Assembly (NCBI RefSeq): GCF_016765655.2
Contig: NZ_CP086106.1
Location: 731,501 to 795,500 of the forward strand
Direction of reading: 5' to 3'
Origin: Skermanella mucosa
Lineage (GTDB): Bacteria; Pseudomonadota; Alphaproteobacteria; Azospirillales; Azospirillaceae
DNA: 64,000 bases
Made by a program: the position numbers and the translations under genes. Within the stretch, counting starts at the first letter, position 1, and each line of letters begins with the position of its first letter. This document shows positions 53,617-61,553 of the stretch, piece by piece. The notes below the pieces were generated by a model. That model saw nothing but the letters and a program-made list of their open reading frames with translations. It searched no databases and was not told where the DNA came from.

Positions 53617-53898
53617 TCAGGCCCTGATCCAGAAGAAGGGTTCCTCGGCGATGAAGTCGAGGGCGTCATCAAGGGGCATGATGGCGCCGAAGGGACCGGC
53701 GGGTCCCCAGGCGTCGCGTCGCCACCAGAGGACCTCGACCTCGTCGTCCTCGCCGGTCGGGCACAGGCGGGCGACCGGCGCGCCGGTGCGGGTGCTGACC
53801 AGCGAGTAGCCGTGACCGGCGCGCCGGGCGCGGACGCCACCTTGCGGCCAGGGGTGGGCGTGGATGCGCTGGAGCACGGGGTCGGTCTTGGCGGCCAT
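53617..53898 (-). CDS. Small divergent ORF inside IS copy 1
   Basis: This 93-residue frame runs opposite to the transposase, starting 58 bases from it. It encodes a compact acidic protein with two WW/WGPAG motifs (EVLWWRRDAWGPAGPFG) and an aromatic C-terminus (EEPFFWIRA). It is kept intact in both copies. It could be a passenger or regulator of transposition. No family was recognised. Confidence 0.5.
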   Translation of the reverse strand: MAAKTDPVLQRIHAHPWPQGGVRARRAGHGYSLVSTRTGAPVARLCPTGEDDEVEVLWWRRDAWGPAGPFGAIMPLDDALDFIAEEPFFWIRA

Positions 53899-53956
53899 GG
53901 CGATCTCCGCGGGGCGGGACTGTTGGGTCCAACACTCCAACCGCCCGGAGGGGACC

Positions 53957-55321
53957 ATGGACCGCCCTGACCCGCCGCTGCCCGAGGCGTTCTGCCGCTG
54001 GCTCGCCCCGGCGCTCGCTGTGTTCTCGCCGACCTGCCGGCCCCAGGCCGCCGCGCTGGCGGTCGGCGCCCTGCTGGCGCTTGGCCCGCGCACCGTGGCC
54101 GGCGCGCTACGCGCGCTCGGCCTGGCCGGACGGGCCGATTTCGCCACCTTCCACCGGGTGCTCAGCCGCGACGTGTGGTCCGGGCTGGCGCTGGCCCGGC
54201 GGCTCACCCGGGCGCTGGTGCGCGTGTTCGCCCCGCTCGGCCCGGTGGTGGTCGGGCTCGACCACACCCTGGAGCGCCGGCGCGGTCCCCGGGTCCGGCC
54301 GGCGGCACACTACTACGACCCGGTGCGCTCCTCGCGCGGGCGCAAGGTCACCAGCCGCGGCCTGCGCTGGGTCTCGGCCATGCTGCTGGCCGAGGTGCCG
54401 TTCGCCCGCAAGGTCTGGGCGCTGCCGATGCTCAGCGCGCTGGCGCCGAGCCAAGCCTTCTGCCAGGCCGAGGGCCGGCGATACCGGCCGGTCACGGCGT
54501 GGGCGCTCAGCCTGCTGCGCCTGGTGCGGCGCTGGCTGCCGGGGCGCGCCATGGTCGCGGTGATGGACGGCGAGTTCGCCTCGGTCGGCCTGCTGCGCGA
54601 GTTGGGCCGCGCAATGACCGTGGTGACCCGGCTCCGCCTGGACGCCCGGCTGTTCGACTTCCCGGCCCCGCGCCCGCCCGGCCGGGGCGGTCGGCCCGCC
54701 ACCAAGGGCAAGGCCCAAACCAAGCTGGCCAAGCGGCGGCACGACGCGGGCGAGCCCTGGCAGCGCTTCGCCCTGCTGGTCCGCACCGGGCGTCGCCACG
54801 CGCGGGAGGCGGAGTTCATCTCCGGCACCGCGCTGTGGCACCACCCGGGGGAGCCGCCGGTCGCGGTCCGCTGGATCCTGGTGCGCTATCCCGGGTCCAA
54901 GCGCGACCCCGACGCGTTGGCGTGCACCGACTTGACGGCCGACCCGCTGGTCATCCTCGGCTGGTTCTCCAGGCGCTGGCTGATGGAACTCACCTATGAA
55001 GAGGCGCGCGCCCACCTCGGCGTCGAGACCCAGCGCCAGCACGCCGACAAGGCGGTGTTCCGCACCACCCCGGTGCTGTTCGGCCTGTACTCGCTGGTCG
55101 CGCTCCATGTCCAGGCCTTCGCCGGCCAACTCGACCTGACCCCGCGCCGGGCGGCCTGGTACCCCAAGACCGCCCCGACCTTCGCCGACGCCCTGGCTGC
55201 CGTACGCATCGCCCTGTGGACCGACCTGAATTTCGTCACAGCCCTGGATCCCGGCGAAACCGTCCAAATTCCTCGCACCGTCTACGTCAGGCTCGTCCAG
55301 GCCGCCGCTTATGCCCCCTGA
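53957..55321 (+). CDS. IS transposase, DDE superfamily (IS4/IS701-like), copy 1
   Basis: This 454-residue transposase has the expected DDE acids: first Asp in VVVGLDHTLERRRG, second Asp in VAVMDGEFASVGLL, and Glu in RRWLMELTYEEARAHLG. The N-terminus (RPDPPLPEAFCRWL) resembles IS701/IS4-type helical domains. IS701 elements usually make 4-bp duplications, while this makes 5 bp, so family assignment is tentative. ATG 53957 is preceded by GGAGGGG. Confidence 0.88.
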   Translation: MDRPDPPLPEAFCRWLAPALAVFSPTCRPQAAALAVGALLALGPRTVAGALRALGLAGRADFATFHRVLSRDVWSGLALARRLTRALVRVFAPLGPVVVGLDHTLERRRGPRVRPAAHYYDPVRSSRGRKVTSRGLRWVSAMLLAEVPFARKVWALPMLSALAPSQAFCQAEGRRYRPVTAWALSLLRLVRRWLPGRAMVAVMDGEFASVGLLRELGRAMTVVTRLRLDARLFDFPAPRPPGRGGRPATKGKAQTKLAKRRHDAGEPWQRFALLVRTGRRHAREAEFISGTALWHHPGEPPVAVRWILVRYPGSKRDPDALACTDLTADPLVILGWFSRRWLMELTYEEARAHLGVETQRQHADKAVFRTTPVLFGLYSLVALHVQAFAGQLDLTPRRAAWYPKTAPTFADALAAVRIALWTDLNFVTALDPGETVQIPRTVYVRLVQAAAYAP

Positions 55322-55378
55322 CCTATCAAAACCAATCCGAAGCCGCTCGTAGTCCCATTTAGGATGGCCAAAGTCGAG

Positions 55379-55718
55379 CTGACCAGAGATGACCACCGAA
55401 CGGCGCGGAAGTTCCAATCTGCGCAAGCCCCGGTCGGCTCCGCAGGAAAAGGATCGGCCCGGAAAAGCGTTCACCGCGCTTCTCGCCAGCATCACCCCGA
55501 TGCCGACGCCGCGTCCTTCGGAGTTCTCTCGGCCTGGAAGCCCTTCATGCGTCTCGTTCCGAACGCAAGCGCCTACAGTGCCGTGCGCTGAATCTGATGC
55601 ACCCAGACCGTTGCCTTGGCATTGCTGGGCGATATCAAGCTCTCAACCGATCCGATTTTAACGCAATCCGCTAGATTGTTTTCTCTATAAGGTTTGTCCT
55701 TCAACCAACGTCGCGATC
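55379..55718. other. Gene-free stretch right of IS copy 1
   Basis: The 340 bases between the IS and the nuclease-like gene contain only short frames without recognisable motifs. The last 120 bases are AT-rich, including TATAAG at 55686-55691, and may hold the promoter of the next gene. A G/C hairpin lies further on at 55769-55795. Confidence 0.4.
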
Positions 55719-56810
55719 ATGCGCCTGCCGCGAGGATTTGCGACCAGCCTGGAACCATCGACCCCCTGGCCGCCCCCCATCGAGGGGGGGGCGGCGCCAG
55801 CACCAAGCAGATGGCAAGTCGGTCTGGATATCTTTGGTAACCCCTTGACGAAGGATTCGGTTGGTGTTGTATCCGCTGGTACCTCGACCTTGAACAGATG
55901 GCGCACAGTGGAAGCCTATAGAATCAACGAGATCCGCCGGATCTGCGGTGAGTCCGCTGCTGCCTACGCACGGAATAAGAACCGCGGCGGCCGCTCCAGT
56001 GCGCAAGGGCGCGACTATGAGTTGCTGTACGGCACGTACCGCATCACCATGAAAGCGGCGAAGGAGGTCGAGGCTGAACGGTTCGGTGACGACATTTTCT
56101 TCGGCGACCAGCTGCTGTGCTTCGTCGATGACCTAGTGGTCCAGACGGCCGAGGGGCGCGTGCATAGCCAGCTGAAAAGTGGCGGAGTCTGGTGGAATGG
56201 CGGGGATCACCCTGTCGCTGAGGACTTCCGGCTCCAGAAGATGCTTGATGACGCGATCGGCGCCGCACCGCAGTACGAACTCGTGGTTTCTGATGCCGAC
56301 CGGCGTGGCGCCCTTGAGGATGCTCGGCCGGACGACGTCGCCGCGGTCAAGGTGGTAATGTTCAGCAGTGACAAGAGCTTCGACGCCCTTGCGACCGCGC
56401 ACCCCGAGCTTGTGGATGCCCTGGACTGCATCTCTGCACGCCGGGAGCACAGGGCCGTGTCGCGCGAGCAGATGTTCCAGCTGCTCCTCGGAGCGTGGAC
56501 GCAATCTACTGGATCGGTGAACCTCAGGAATTTCATCAACAAGGCTGCGGCCGCACCTCTTGCCCTCGTCGCTCCCATGGAGCCGCCGTATATCATGCCC
56601 GAAGAGGCTGCCGAGGTCCTTTCTGCCATCGCTGGCTTCAGCTTTGAGATCCACCGCAACCAATTTTCCTACCGTATCCGTGGTCTCAGCGGCTATGCCG
56701 CCTACCACTGCCATACGAAATGGTTCTCTGATTTCGTGCAGTTTCTTCTTGCCAAGCGCCCCGGTACCATCGAGGAGTTGGCTCTGGCCTTGAGGGATGA
56801 ACGCCAGTGA
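55719..56810 (+). CDS. Predicted nuclease-like protein (DUF4297/Cap4-type N-domain), first gene of a two-gene module
   Basis: This 363-residue protein was not firmly recognised. Residues 91-155 have the layout of dsDNA-nuclease domains found in defence effectors: GRSSAQGRDYELLYGTYRIT, then acidic CFVDDLVVQ (Asp137/138), then HSQLKSG (Gln151, Lys153), a D...QxK catalytic-like motif. A helical C-terminal region of about 200 residues follows and may sense or recruit. The first 63 residues are Pro/Gly-rich, contain a GC hairpin (55769-55795) and may not be translated; GTG 55908 is an in-frame alternative start. GC is visibly lower than in flanking genes. Its stop overlaps the next gene. Confidence 0.65.
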   Translation: MRLPRGFATSLEPSTPWPPPIEGGAAPAPSRWQVGLDIFGNPLTKDSVGVVSAGTSTLNRWRTVEAYRINEIRRICGESAAAYARNKNRGGRSSAQGRDYELLYGTYRITMKAAKEVEAERFGDDIFFGDQLLCFVDDLVVQTAEGRVHSQLKSGGVWWNGGDHPVAEDFRLQKMLDDAIGAAPQYELVVSDADRRGALEDARPDDVAAVKVVMFSSDKSFDALATAHPELVDALDCISARREHRAVSREQMFQLLLGAWTQSTGSVNLRNFINKAAAAPLALVAPMEPPYIMPEEAAEVLSAIAGFSFEIHRNQFSYRIRGLSGYAAYHCHTKWFSDFVQFLLAKRPGTIEELALALRDERQ

Positions 56811-57550
56811 GCGATGGGCGGAAATTGACCGATGTCGGATCGGCTGCCGGGGGGACCGTCACGGCGAGGCTGGCTGAGCTTGCGGACGCTCAGACTGACG
56901 TTGACCACTACCGCGAGGCCATGCGGGAAATCGGGAGGATCCTTGGGTATAGCTTCGGGAGCCGTGCGGATGTCTCTCAGGAGAGCTTGTATGTCGCGAT
57001 GACGGTCGAGGATGCGGACTTCCTGGGAGCCGGGTTTCTAGAGGCTTTGGCTGCACACGGAGCACAAGACATCGGCATCGCGTGCTTCTGGAATCGGCGA
57101 GACCGTCCGTTCAACGTGAAGTGGCTCGAAATCGCGCCGATCGTGCAGGAGTACCGTGATCCGCTGCCGGAGCATTTGGACCACCTCATTGTACTGAAGT
57201 CCATTATCTCGGGCGGGTGCGTGGTGAAGACTAACCTCATGCACCTCCTTGAGGATGTTGATCCCGAACGGATGCATGTGATCGCGCCGGTGATGCTGGA
57301 AGGTTCCGAGGAACGGCTCAAGAGCGAATTCCCGCCTGAGACTGCTGCCCGGTTCGAGTACCTGACACTGGCCCACGACACGGTGCATGATCCCGATGGG
57401 ATGGTGCGGCCCGGCATCGGCGGGGAAGTCTATGGACGACTCGGGCTCGGAAGCCAAGCCGACAAGAACATGTACTTACCTGAAATCGTTCGTCGCCACA
57501 TGGAGAGCTACGAGGAGCGCCACACTCCGCTTAGAGGACCTGCCATCTAG
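56807..57550 (+). CDS. Degenerate uracil-phosphoribosyltransferase-like protein, second gene of the module
   Basis: This 247-residue protein matches the UPRTase fold along its length: HYREAMREIGRILGYSF (like the N-terminal helix), IACFWNRRDRPFNVKW, APVMLEGSEERLKSEFP, and PGIGGEVYGRLGLG (like the PGLGDAGDR uracil loop). At the PRPP-binding site, where UPRTases have VDPMLATGGS, it has VLKSIISGGC, so the acidic residues are missing. It may bind a nucleotide or PRPP-like ligand without normal catalysis. The GTG start at 56807 overlaps the nuclease-like stop (GTGA), so the two are coupled. Confidence 0.6.
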   Translation: MSDGRKLTDVGSAAGGTVTARLAELADAQTDVDHYREAMREIGRILGYSFGSRADVSQESLYVAMTVEDADFLGAGFLEALAAHGAQDIGIACFWNRRDRPFNVKWLEIAPIVQEYRDPLPEHLDHLIVLKSIISGGCVVKTNLMHLLEDVDPERMHVIAPVMLEGSEERLKSEFPPETAARFEYLTLAHDTVHDPDGMVRPGIGGEVYGRLGLGSQADKNMYLPEIVRRHMESYEERHTPLRGPAI

Positions 57551-57596
57551 TTGTCCGGATGCACAAAATCCCCGTCCGGCGCTAACTCTCGAAAAG

Positions 57597-57677
57597 CCGT
57601 AGGTCGGATAGAACGAAGCGGCATCCGACATCGACCCGTCTGCTTATCGGTGCCGCTTCGTTCTACCCGACCTACGG
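57597..57677. repeat. Imperfect 27-bp inverted repeat
   Basis: 57597-57623 (CCGTAGGTCGGATAGAACGA and seven more) pairs with 57651-57677, with one mismatch that is a G-T pair in RNA. It is a diverged relative of 33904-33979. It sits 46 bases after the UPRT-like gene. Confidence 0.85.
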
Positions 57678-57733
57678 AGCCGGCCGAAATTCCTATAAAA
57701 TTCTCAATAGGATTGCTTTCCTGCCCGTTTCGA

Positions 57734-57750
57734 GGATAGTATACCTATCC
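57734..57750. promoter_or_regulatory. Palindrome GGATAG-TATAC-CTATCC before the terminase-like gene
   Basis: Perfect 6-bp arms flank a 5-base centre 29 bases before the start codon at 57779. A second inverted repeat, TCCTAT at 57691 with ATAGGA at 57707, lies just upstream. Both sit in AT-rich DNA expected for a promoter and could be repressor sites. Confidence 0.4.
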
Positions 57751-57778
57751 CTCGTCCATCCGCACGAAAGCCGCAGCC

Positions 57779-58786
57779 ATGACCCAGCCCGCCGCCGCCC
57801 CGACAGCCTCCGCATACTCCCCCCTCCCGCACCGCCAGGAAGCCTTCGCCCGCCACGTCGCGGCCGGCCGAAGCTTCAGCCAAGCGGCCCGGCTCTCCGG
57901 CTATGCGTGGAACAGCGCGCGCCAGACCGGCTCCCGCCTGATGCGGGACCCCGGCATCGCCGCCCGCGTGGTCGAGCTCACCGCCATCGAGGATACCCGC
58001 CGCCATGCCGAGCTGGACGAACTGGTCGCGGCGGCCAAGCGGGTGCTGCTCGACGCCATGGAGAAGCAGCAGCATTTCGCGGCCCTGCGCGCGATCGACC
58101 AGATCGCCCGCCTGCGCAGCCTGGACGGCCCGCAGGCCGACACCCGCCGCGCCGCCTTCAACGACGATCCCGACGACGCGGAAGAGGCCGGCGGACCCGT
58201 CAGCAGCATCGCCGACCCCGACGCCCTGTTCGAGCCGCCGATGCCCCCCGCCGTCGCGGCCCCGGTCGAACCCGCGCCCGAGGACCCGGAGAAGGCGTAC
58301 GCCAAGGCCGTCAAGCTGCAGAACCGGCGCTACAGCAAATGCTACGACCTGGTCATGTCCAGGCATCCCGACATCAAGGCGAGGCTCCGCGACGCCCAGG
58401 ACGTGTCGCTCTACTTCGACTCGGAATACCGCCTGCTGCCGCCCGAACTCTGGCCCGCCGGCAAGTCCCCGGCCGTGCCGGCCCTTTCGCCCGCGCCGGC
58501 TGTGCCGGCCGTTTCGCCCGCGCCGGCTGTGCCGGCCGCGCCGAAGATGACGAATGTTGACCTCGACTTTGGCCATCCTAAATGGGACTTTGATCAGGCC
58601 CTGATCCAGAAGAAGGGTTCCTCGGCGATGAAGTCGAGGGCGTCATCAAGGGGCATGATGGCGCCGAAGGGACCGGCGGGTCCCCAGGCGTCGCGTCGCC
58701 ACCAGAGGACCTCGACCTCGTCGTCCTCGCCGGTCGGGCACAGGCGGGCGACCGGCGCGCCGGTGCGGGTGCTGACCAGCGAGTAG
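57779..58786 (+). CDS. Terminase-small-subunit-like protein, C-terminus replaced by IS sequence
   Basis: The N-terminal part (residues about 15-75) has the terminase small subunit pattern HRQEAFARHVAAGRSFSQAARLSGY and ARQTGSRLMRDPGIAARV, an HTH DNA-binding fold. A helical middle and a Pro/Ala repeat (VPALSPAPAVPAVSPAPAVP) follow. At Asp261 the frame runs into IS copy 2 and adds about 75 IS-derived residues. Without the IS it would continue GSGHAPGGRAA and stop at 60394-60396. No other phage genes are adjacent. Confidence 0.68.
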   Translation: MTQPAAAPTASAYSPLPHRQEAFARHVAAGRSFSQAARLSGYAWNSARQTGSRLMRDPGIAARVVELTAIEDTRRHAELDELVAAAKRVLLDAMEKQQHFAALRAIDQIARLRSLDGPQADTRRAAFNDDPDDAEEAGGPVSSIADPDALFEPPMPPAVAAPVEPAPEDPEKAYAKAVKLQNRRYSKCYDLVMSRHPDIKARLRDAQDVSLYFDSEYRLLPPELWPAGKSPAVPALSPAPAVPAVSPAPAVPAAPKMTNVDLDFGHPKWDFDQALIQKKGSSAMKSRASSRGMMAPKGPAGPQASRRHQRTSTSSSSPVGHRRATGAPVRVLTSE

Positions 58787-58875
58787 CCGTGACCGGCGCG
58801 CCGGGCGCGGACGCCACCTTGCGGCCAGGGGTGGGCGTGGATGCGCTGGAGCACGGGGTCGGTCTTGGCGGCCAT
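58594..58875 (-). CDS. Small divergent ORF inside IS copy 2
   Basis: This is the same 93-residue protein as at 53617-53898. Retention in both copies is expected if they are recent, so it does not by itself prove selection. Confidence 0.5.
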   Translation of the reverse strand: MAAKTDPVLQRIHAHPWPQGGVRARRAGHGYSLVSTRTGAPVARLCPTGEDDEVEVLWWRRDAWGPAGPFGAIMPLDDALDFIAEEPFFWIRA

Positions 58876-58933
58876 GGCGATCTCCGCGGGGCGGGACTGT
58901 TGGGTCCAACACTCCAACCGCCCGGAGGGGACC

Positions 58934-60298
58934 ATGGACCGCCCTGACCCGCCGCTGCCCGAGGCGTTCTGCCGCTGGCTCGCCCCGGCGCTCGCTGTGT
59001 TCTCGCCGACCTGCCGGCCCCAGGCCGCCGCGCTGGCGGTCGGCGCCCTGCTGGCGCTTGGCCCGCGCACCGTGGCCGGCGCGCTACGCGCGCTCGGCCT
59101 GGCCGGACGGGCCGATTTCGCCACCTTCCACCGGGTGCTCAGCCGCGACGTGTGGTCCGGGCTGGCGCTGGCCCGGCGGCTCACCCGGGCGCTGGTGCGC
59201 GTGTTCGCCCCGCTCGGCCCGGTGGTGGTCGGGCTCGACCACACCCTGGAGCGCCGGCGCGGTCCCCGGGTCCGGCCGGCGGCACACTACTACGACCCGG
59301 TGCGCTCCTCGCGCGGGCGCAAGGTCACCAGCCGCGGCCTGCGCTGGGTCTCGGCCATGCTGCTGGCCGAGGTGCCGTTCGCCCGCAAGGTCTGGGCGCT
59401 GCCGATGCTCAGCGCGCTGGCGCCGAGCCAAGCCTTCTGCCAGGCCGAGGGCCGGCGATACCGGCCGGTCACGGCGTGGGCGCTCAGCCTGCTGCGCCTG
59501 GTGCGGCGCTGGCTGCCGGGGCGCGCCATGGTCGCGGTGATGGACGGCGAGTTCGCCTCGGTCGGCCTGCTGCGCGAGTTGGGCCGCGCAATGACCGTGG
59601 TGACCCGGCTCCGCCTGGACGCCCGGCTGTTCGACTTCCCGGCCCCGCGCCCGCCCGGCCGGGGCGGTCGGCCCGCCACCAAGGGCAAGGCCCAAACCAA
59701 GCTGGCCAAGCGGCGGCACGACGCGGGCGAGCCCTGGCAGCGCTTCGCCCTGCTGGTCCGCACCGGGCGTCGCCACGCGCGGGAGGCGGAGTTCATCTCC
59801 GGCACCGCGCTGTGGCACCACCCGGGGGAGCCGCCGGTCGCGGTCCGCTGGATCCTGGTGCGCTATCCCGGGTCCAAGCGCGACCCCGACGCGTTGGCGT
59901 GCACCGACTTGACGGCCGACCCGCTGGTCATCCTCGGCTGGTTCTCCAGGCGCTGGCTGATGGAACTCACCTATGAAGAGGCGCGCGCCCACCTCGGCGT
60001 CGAGACCCAGCGCCAGCACGCCGACAAGGCGGTGTTCCGCACCACCCCGGTGCTGTTCGGCCTGTACTCGCTGGTCGCGCTCCATGTCCAGGCCTTCGCC
60101 GGCCAACTCGACCTGACCCCGCGCCGGGCGGCCTGGTACCCCAAGACCGCCCCGACCTTCGCCGACGCCCTGGCTGCCGTACGCATCGCCCTGTGGACCG
60201 ACCTGAATTTCGTCACAGCCCTGGATCCCGGCGAAACCGTCCAAATTCCTCGCACCGTCTACGTCAGGCTCGTCCAGGCCGCCGCTTATGCCCCCTGA
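58934..60298 (+). CDS. IS transposase, copy 2
   Basis: This is the same 454-residue DDE transposase as at 53957-55321, with no amino-acid change in the translated frame. Both copies look intact and could still be active. All three catalytic acids are present. Confidence 0.88.
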   Translation: MDRPDPPLPEAFCRWLAPALAVFSPTCRPQAAALAVGALLALGPRTVAGALRALGLAGRADFATFHRVLSRDVWSGLALARRLTRALVRVFAPLGPVVVGLDHTLERRRGPRVRPAAHYYDPVRSSRGRKVTSRGLRWVSAMLLAEVPFARKVWALPMLSALAPSQAFCQAEGRRYRPVTAWALSLLRLVRRWLPGRAMVAVMDGEFASVGLLRELGRAMTVVTRLRLDARLFDFPAPRPPGRGGRPATKGKAQTKLAKRRHDAGEPWQRFALLVRTGRRHAREAEFISGTALWHHPGEPPVAVRWILVRYPGSKRDPDALACTDLTADPLVILGWFSRRWLMELTYEEARAHLGVETQRQHADKAVFRTTPVLFGLYSLVALHVQAFAGQLDLTPRRAAWYPKTAPTFADALAAVRIALWTDLNFVTALDPGETVQIPRTVYVRLVQAAAYAP

Positions 60299-60434
60299 CC
60301 TATCAAAACCAATCCGAAGCCGCTCGTAGTCCCATTTAGGATGGCCAAAGTCGAGTTGACGGAAGCGGCCATGCCCCGGGGGGCCGCGCGGCCTGATCCC
60401 CCGCCGCCGGCCCCCCCCCAGCCTCCCAACCCCC

Positions 60435-60923
60435 TCAGTGGTGCGCCGATCCCGACGCCCCCAGGGCCTCCACCACGAACTCGACCTCGACCGTCCCGGC
60501 CTTCTCGAAGGTCAGGGTACCGGCGAAGCTCTCGCCCTGCTTCAGGGGCCGTTTCAGGTCCATGAACATCAGGTGGTAGCTCCCGGGCTTGAACTCGACC
60601 TTGCCCCCGGCCGGCACGGCGATGCCGTCGGGCAGGTGGCGCATGGTCATGATGCTGTCCTTCATCGCCATCTCGTGGATCTCCGTCCGGCCGGCGATCT
60701 CCGCCGTGGCGGAAACCAGCCGGTCGGCCTCGGTCCCGGTGTTGGCGACGGCAAGGTAGCCCCCGGCCACCCGGGCGCCGCCCGGCGTGGCGCGGGACCA
60801 GGGATGGTCGATCTCCAGAGGACCCGCCTTGGTGCCGTGGGCGAAAGCCGGGATCGCGGAAGGGCCGGCGGATGAAAACAGGACGGCGACCGCCAGCGCG
60901 GCGGCGCGGAAAGACTTGGACAT
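60435..60923 (-). CDS. Periplasmic copper chaperone PCu(A)C
   Basis: This 162-residue protein has a signal peptide (about residues 1-28, ending AFA) and a cupredoxin-like PCu(A)C domain. Copper ligands are His83, Met94, His117 and Met119 ([19 protein letters not shown]). It delivers Cu(I) to the CuA site of cytochrome oxidase. A small cysteine-rich gene lies 38 bases upstream in the same direction, as expected for a copper operon. Confidence 0.92.
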   Translation of the reverse strand: MSKSFRAAALAVAVLFSSAGPSAIPAFAHGTKAGPLEIDHPWSRATPGGARVAGGYLAVANTGTEADRLVSATAEIAGRTEIHEMAMKDSIMTMRHLPDGIAVPAGGKVEFKPGSYHLMFMDLKRPLKQGESFAGTLTFEKAGTVEVEFVVEALGASGSAHH

Positions 60924-60961
60924 GCGGATACTCCACGCGAAAGGGAACGGGTTTCGGTCGT

Positions 60962-61357
60962 TCAGTCGACCGCCGGGGGCGCCCGCGTCCTGCGTGGAGT
61001 CTGGTCGAGCGGAAGCAGGACGGGGCCGGCCGCCGGAACCGCCGAAGCCGCCCCGCGCGCCGGGACCGGGGCGGCGACCGCGACATCCCCCGGCGGCGGA
61101 GCGGTGCCCCCACCGAACATCGCGCAGCCGGCGAGGCAGCAGTCCGGCAGATGCGGCCCGCCATCCTGTCCGCCGTCGGGATCGGAAGCCGCACCCCCCG
61201 TACACAGCGAGTCGCCATAGATCCGCTCCGGGGAGGCCGCCGCGGCGCCGATCGCCATGCCGGACAGCAGCATCTGGACGGCAAGCAGCAAGGCGGCGCC
61301 CAGCGCCACCCAGAAACCCGCAGCCCGTCCCTGGGCCTGTCGCCGCGATCCCGCCAT
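60962..61357 (-). CDS. DUF2946-like cysteine-rich membrane-anchored protein
   Basis: This 131-residue protein has an N-terminal transmembrane helix (about 14-40), then a cysteine cluster [13 protein letters not shown] and a Pro/Ala-rich tail. The CC..GC pattern after a single helix is typical of DUF2946 proteins next to copper genes. A copper-binding or delivery role with the neighbouring PCu(A)C is inferred. Confidence 0.75.
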   Translation of the reverse strand: MAGSRRQAQGRAAGFWVALGAALLLAVQMLLSGMAIGAAAASPERIYGDSLCTGGAASDPDGGQDGGPHLPDCCLAGCAMFGGGTAPPPGDVAVAAPVPARGAASAVPAAGPVLLPLDQTPRRTRAPPAVD

Positions 61358-61553
61358 CCCGTCCTTCCCGTGCCGGCCCGCGCACTATCATGCTTTCCAC
61401 GCTCCGGCAACCTGCTTAAACTCCGGGCAGCCGGTGCCCGGCCGGAAGGCAGCGGCGGGCGGCGGGACAGCGCGCGGGACGGAAGCGACGGGGCCGCCGG
61501 CATGGCACCAACCTTGCGTCCAAGAACGATAAGCACGCCTTACAGGGAGCATC

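Larger units (their letters stand above)
53585..55378 (+). mobile_element. Insertion sequence copy 1 (1794 bp, DDE transposase)
   Basis: The element is bounded by perfect 28-bp inverted repeats (CTCGACTTTGGCCATCCTAA and eight more, 53585-53612, inverse at 55351-55378). A 5-bp target duplication CTGAC lies at 53580-53584 and 55379-55383. It carries one transposase gene and one small divergent ORF. The second copy at 58562-60355 has the same length and encodes identical proteins. Confidence 0.93.
58562..60355 (+). mobile_element. Insertion sequence copy 2 (1794 bp)
   Basis: The same element as 53585-55378, in the same orientation, with identical 28-bp terminal repeats at 58562-58589 and 60328-60355. 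It has a different target duplication, TTGAC, at 58557-58561 and 60356-60360. It is therefore an independent insertion. It sits near the end of the terminase-like gene. Confidence 0.93.

Noticed and set aside
55389-55661. 90-codon frame right of IS copy 1
   Set aside because: No ribosome site, no motif and low-complexity composition; probably non-coding remnant DNA.
53580-60360. A composite transposon mobilising the nuclease/UPRT module
   Set aside because: The two IS copies have different target duplications, each closed on itself, which indicates independent insertions.
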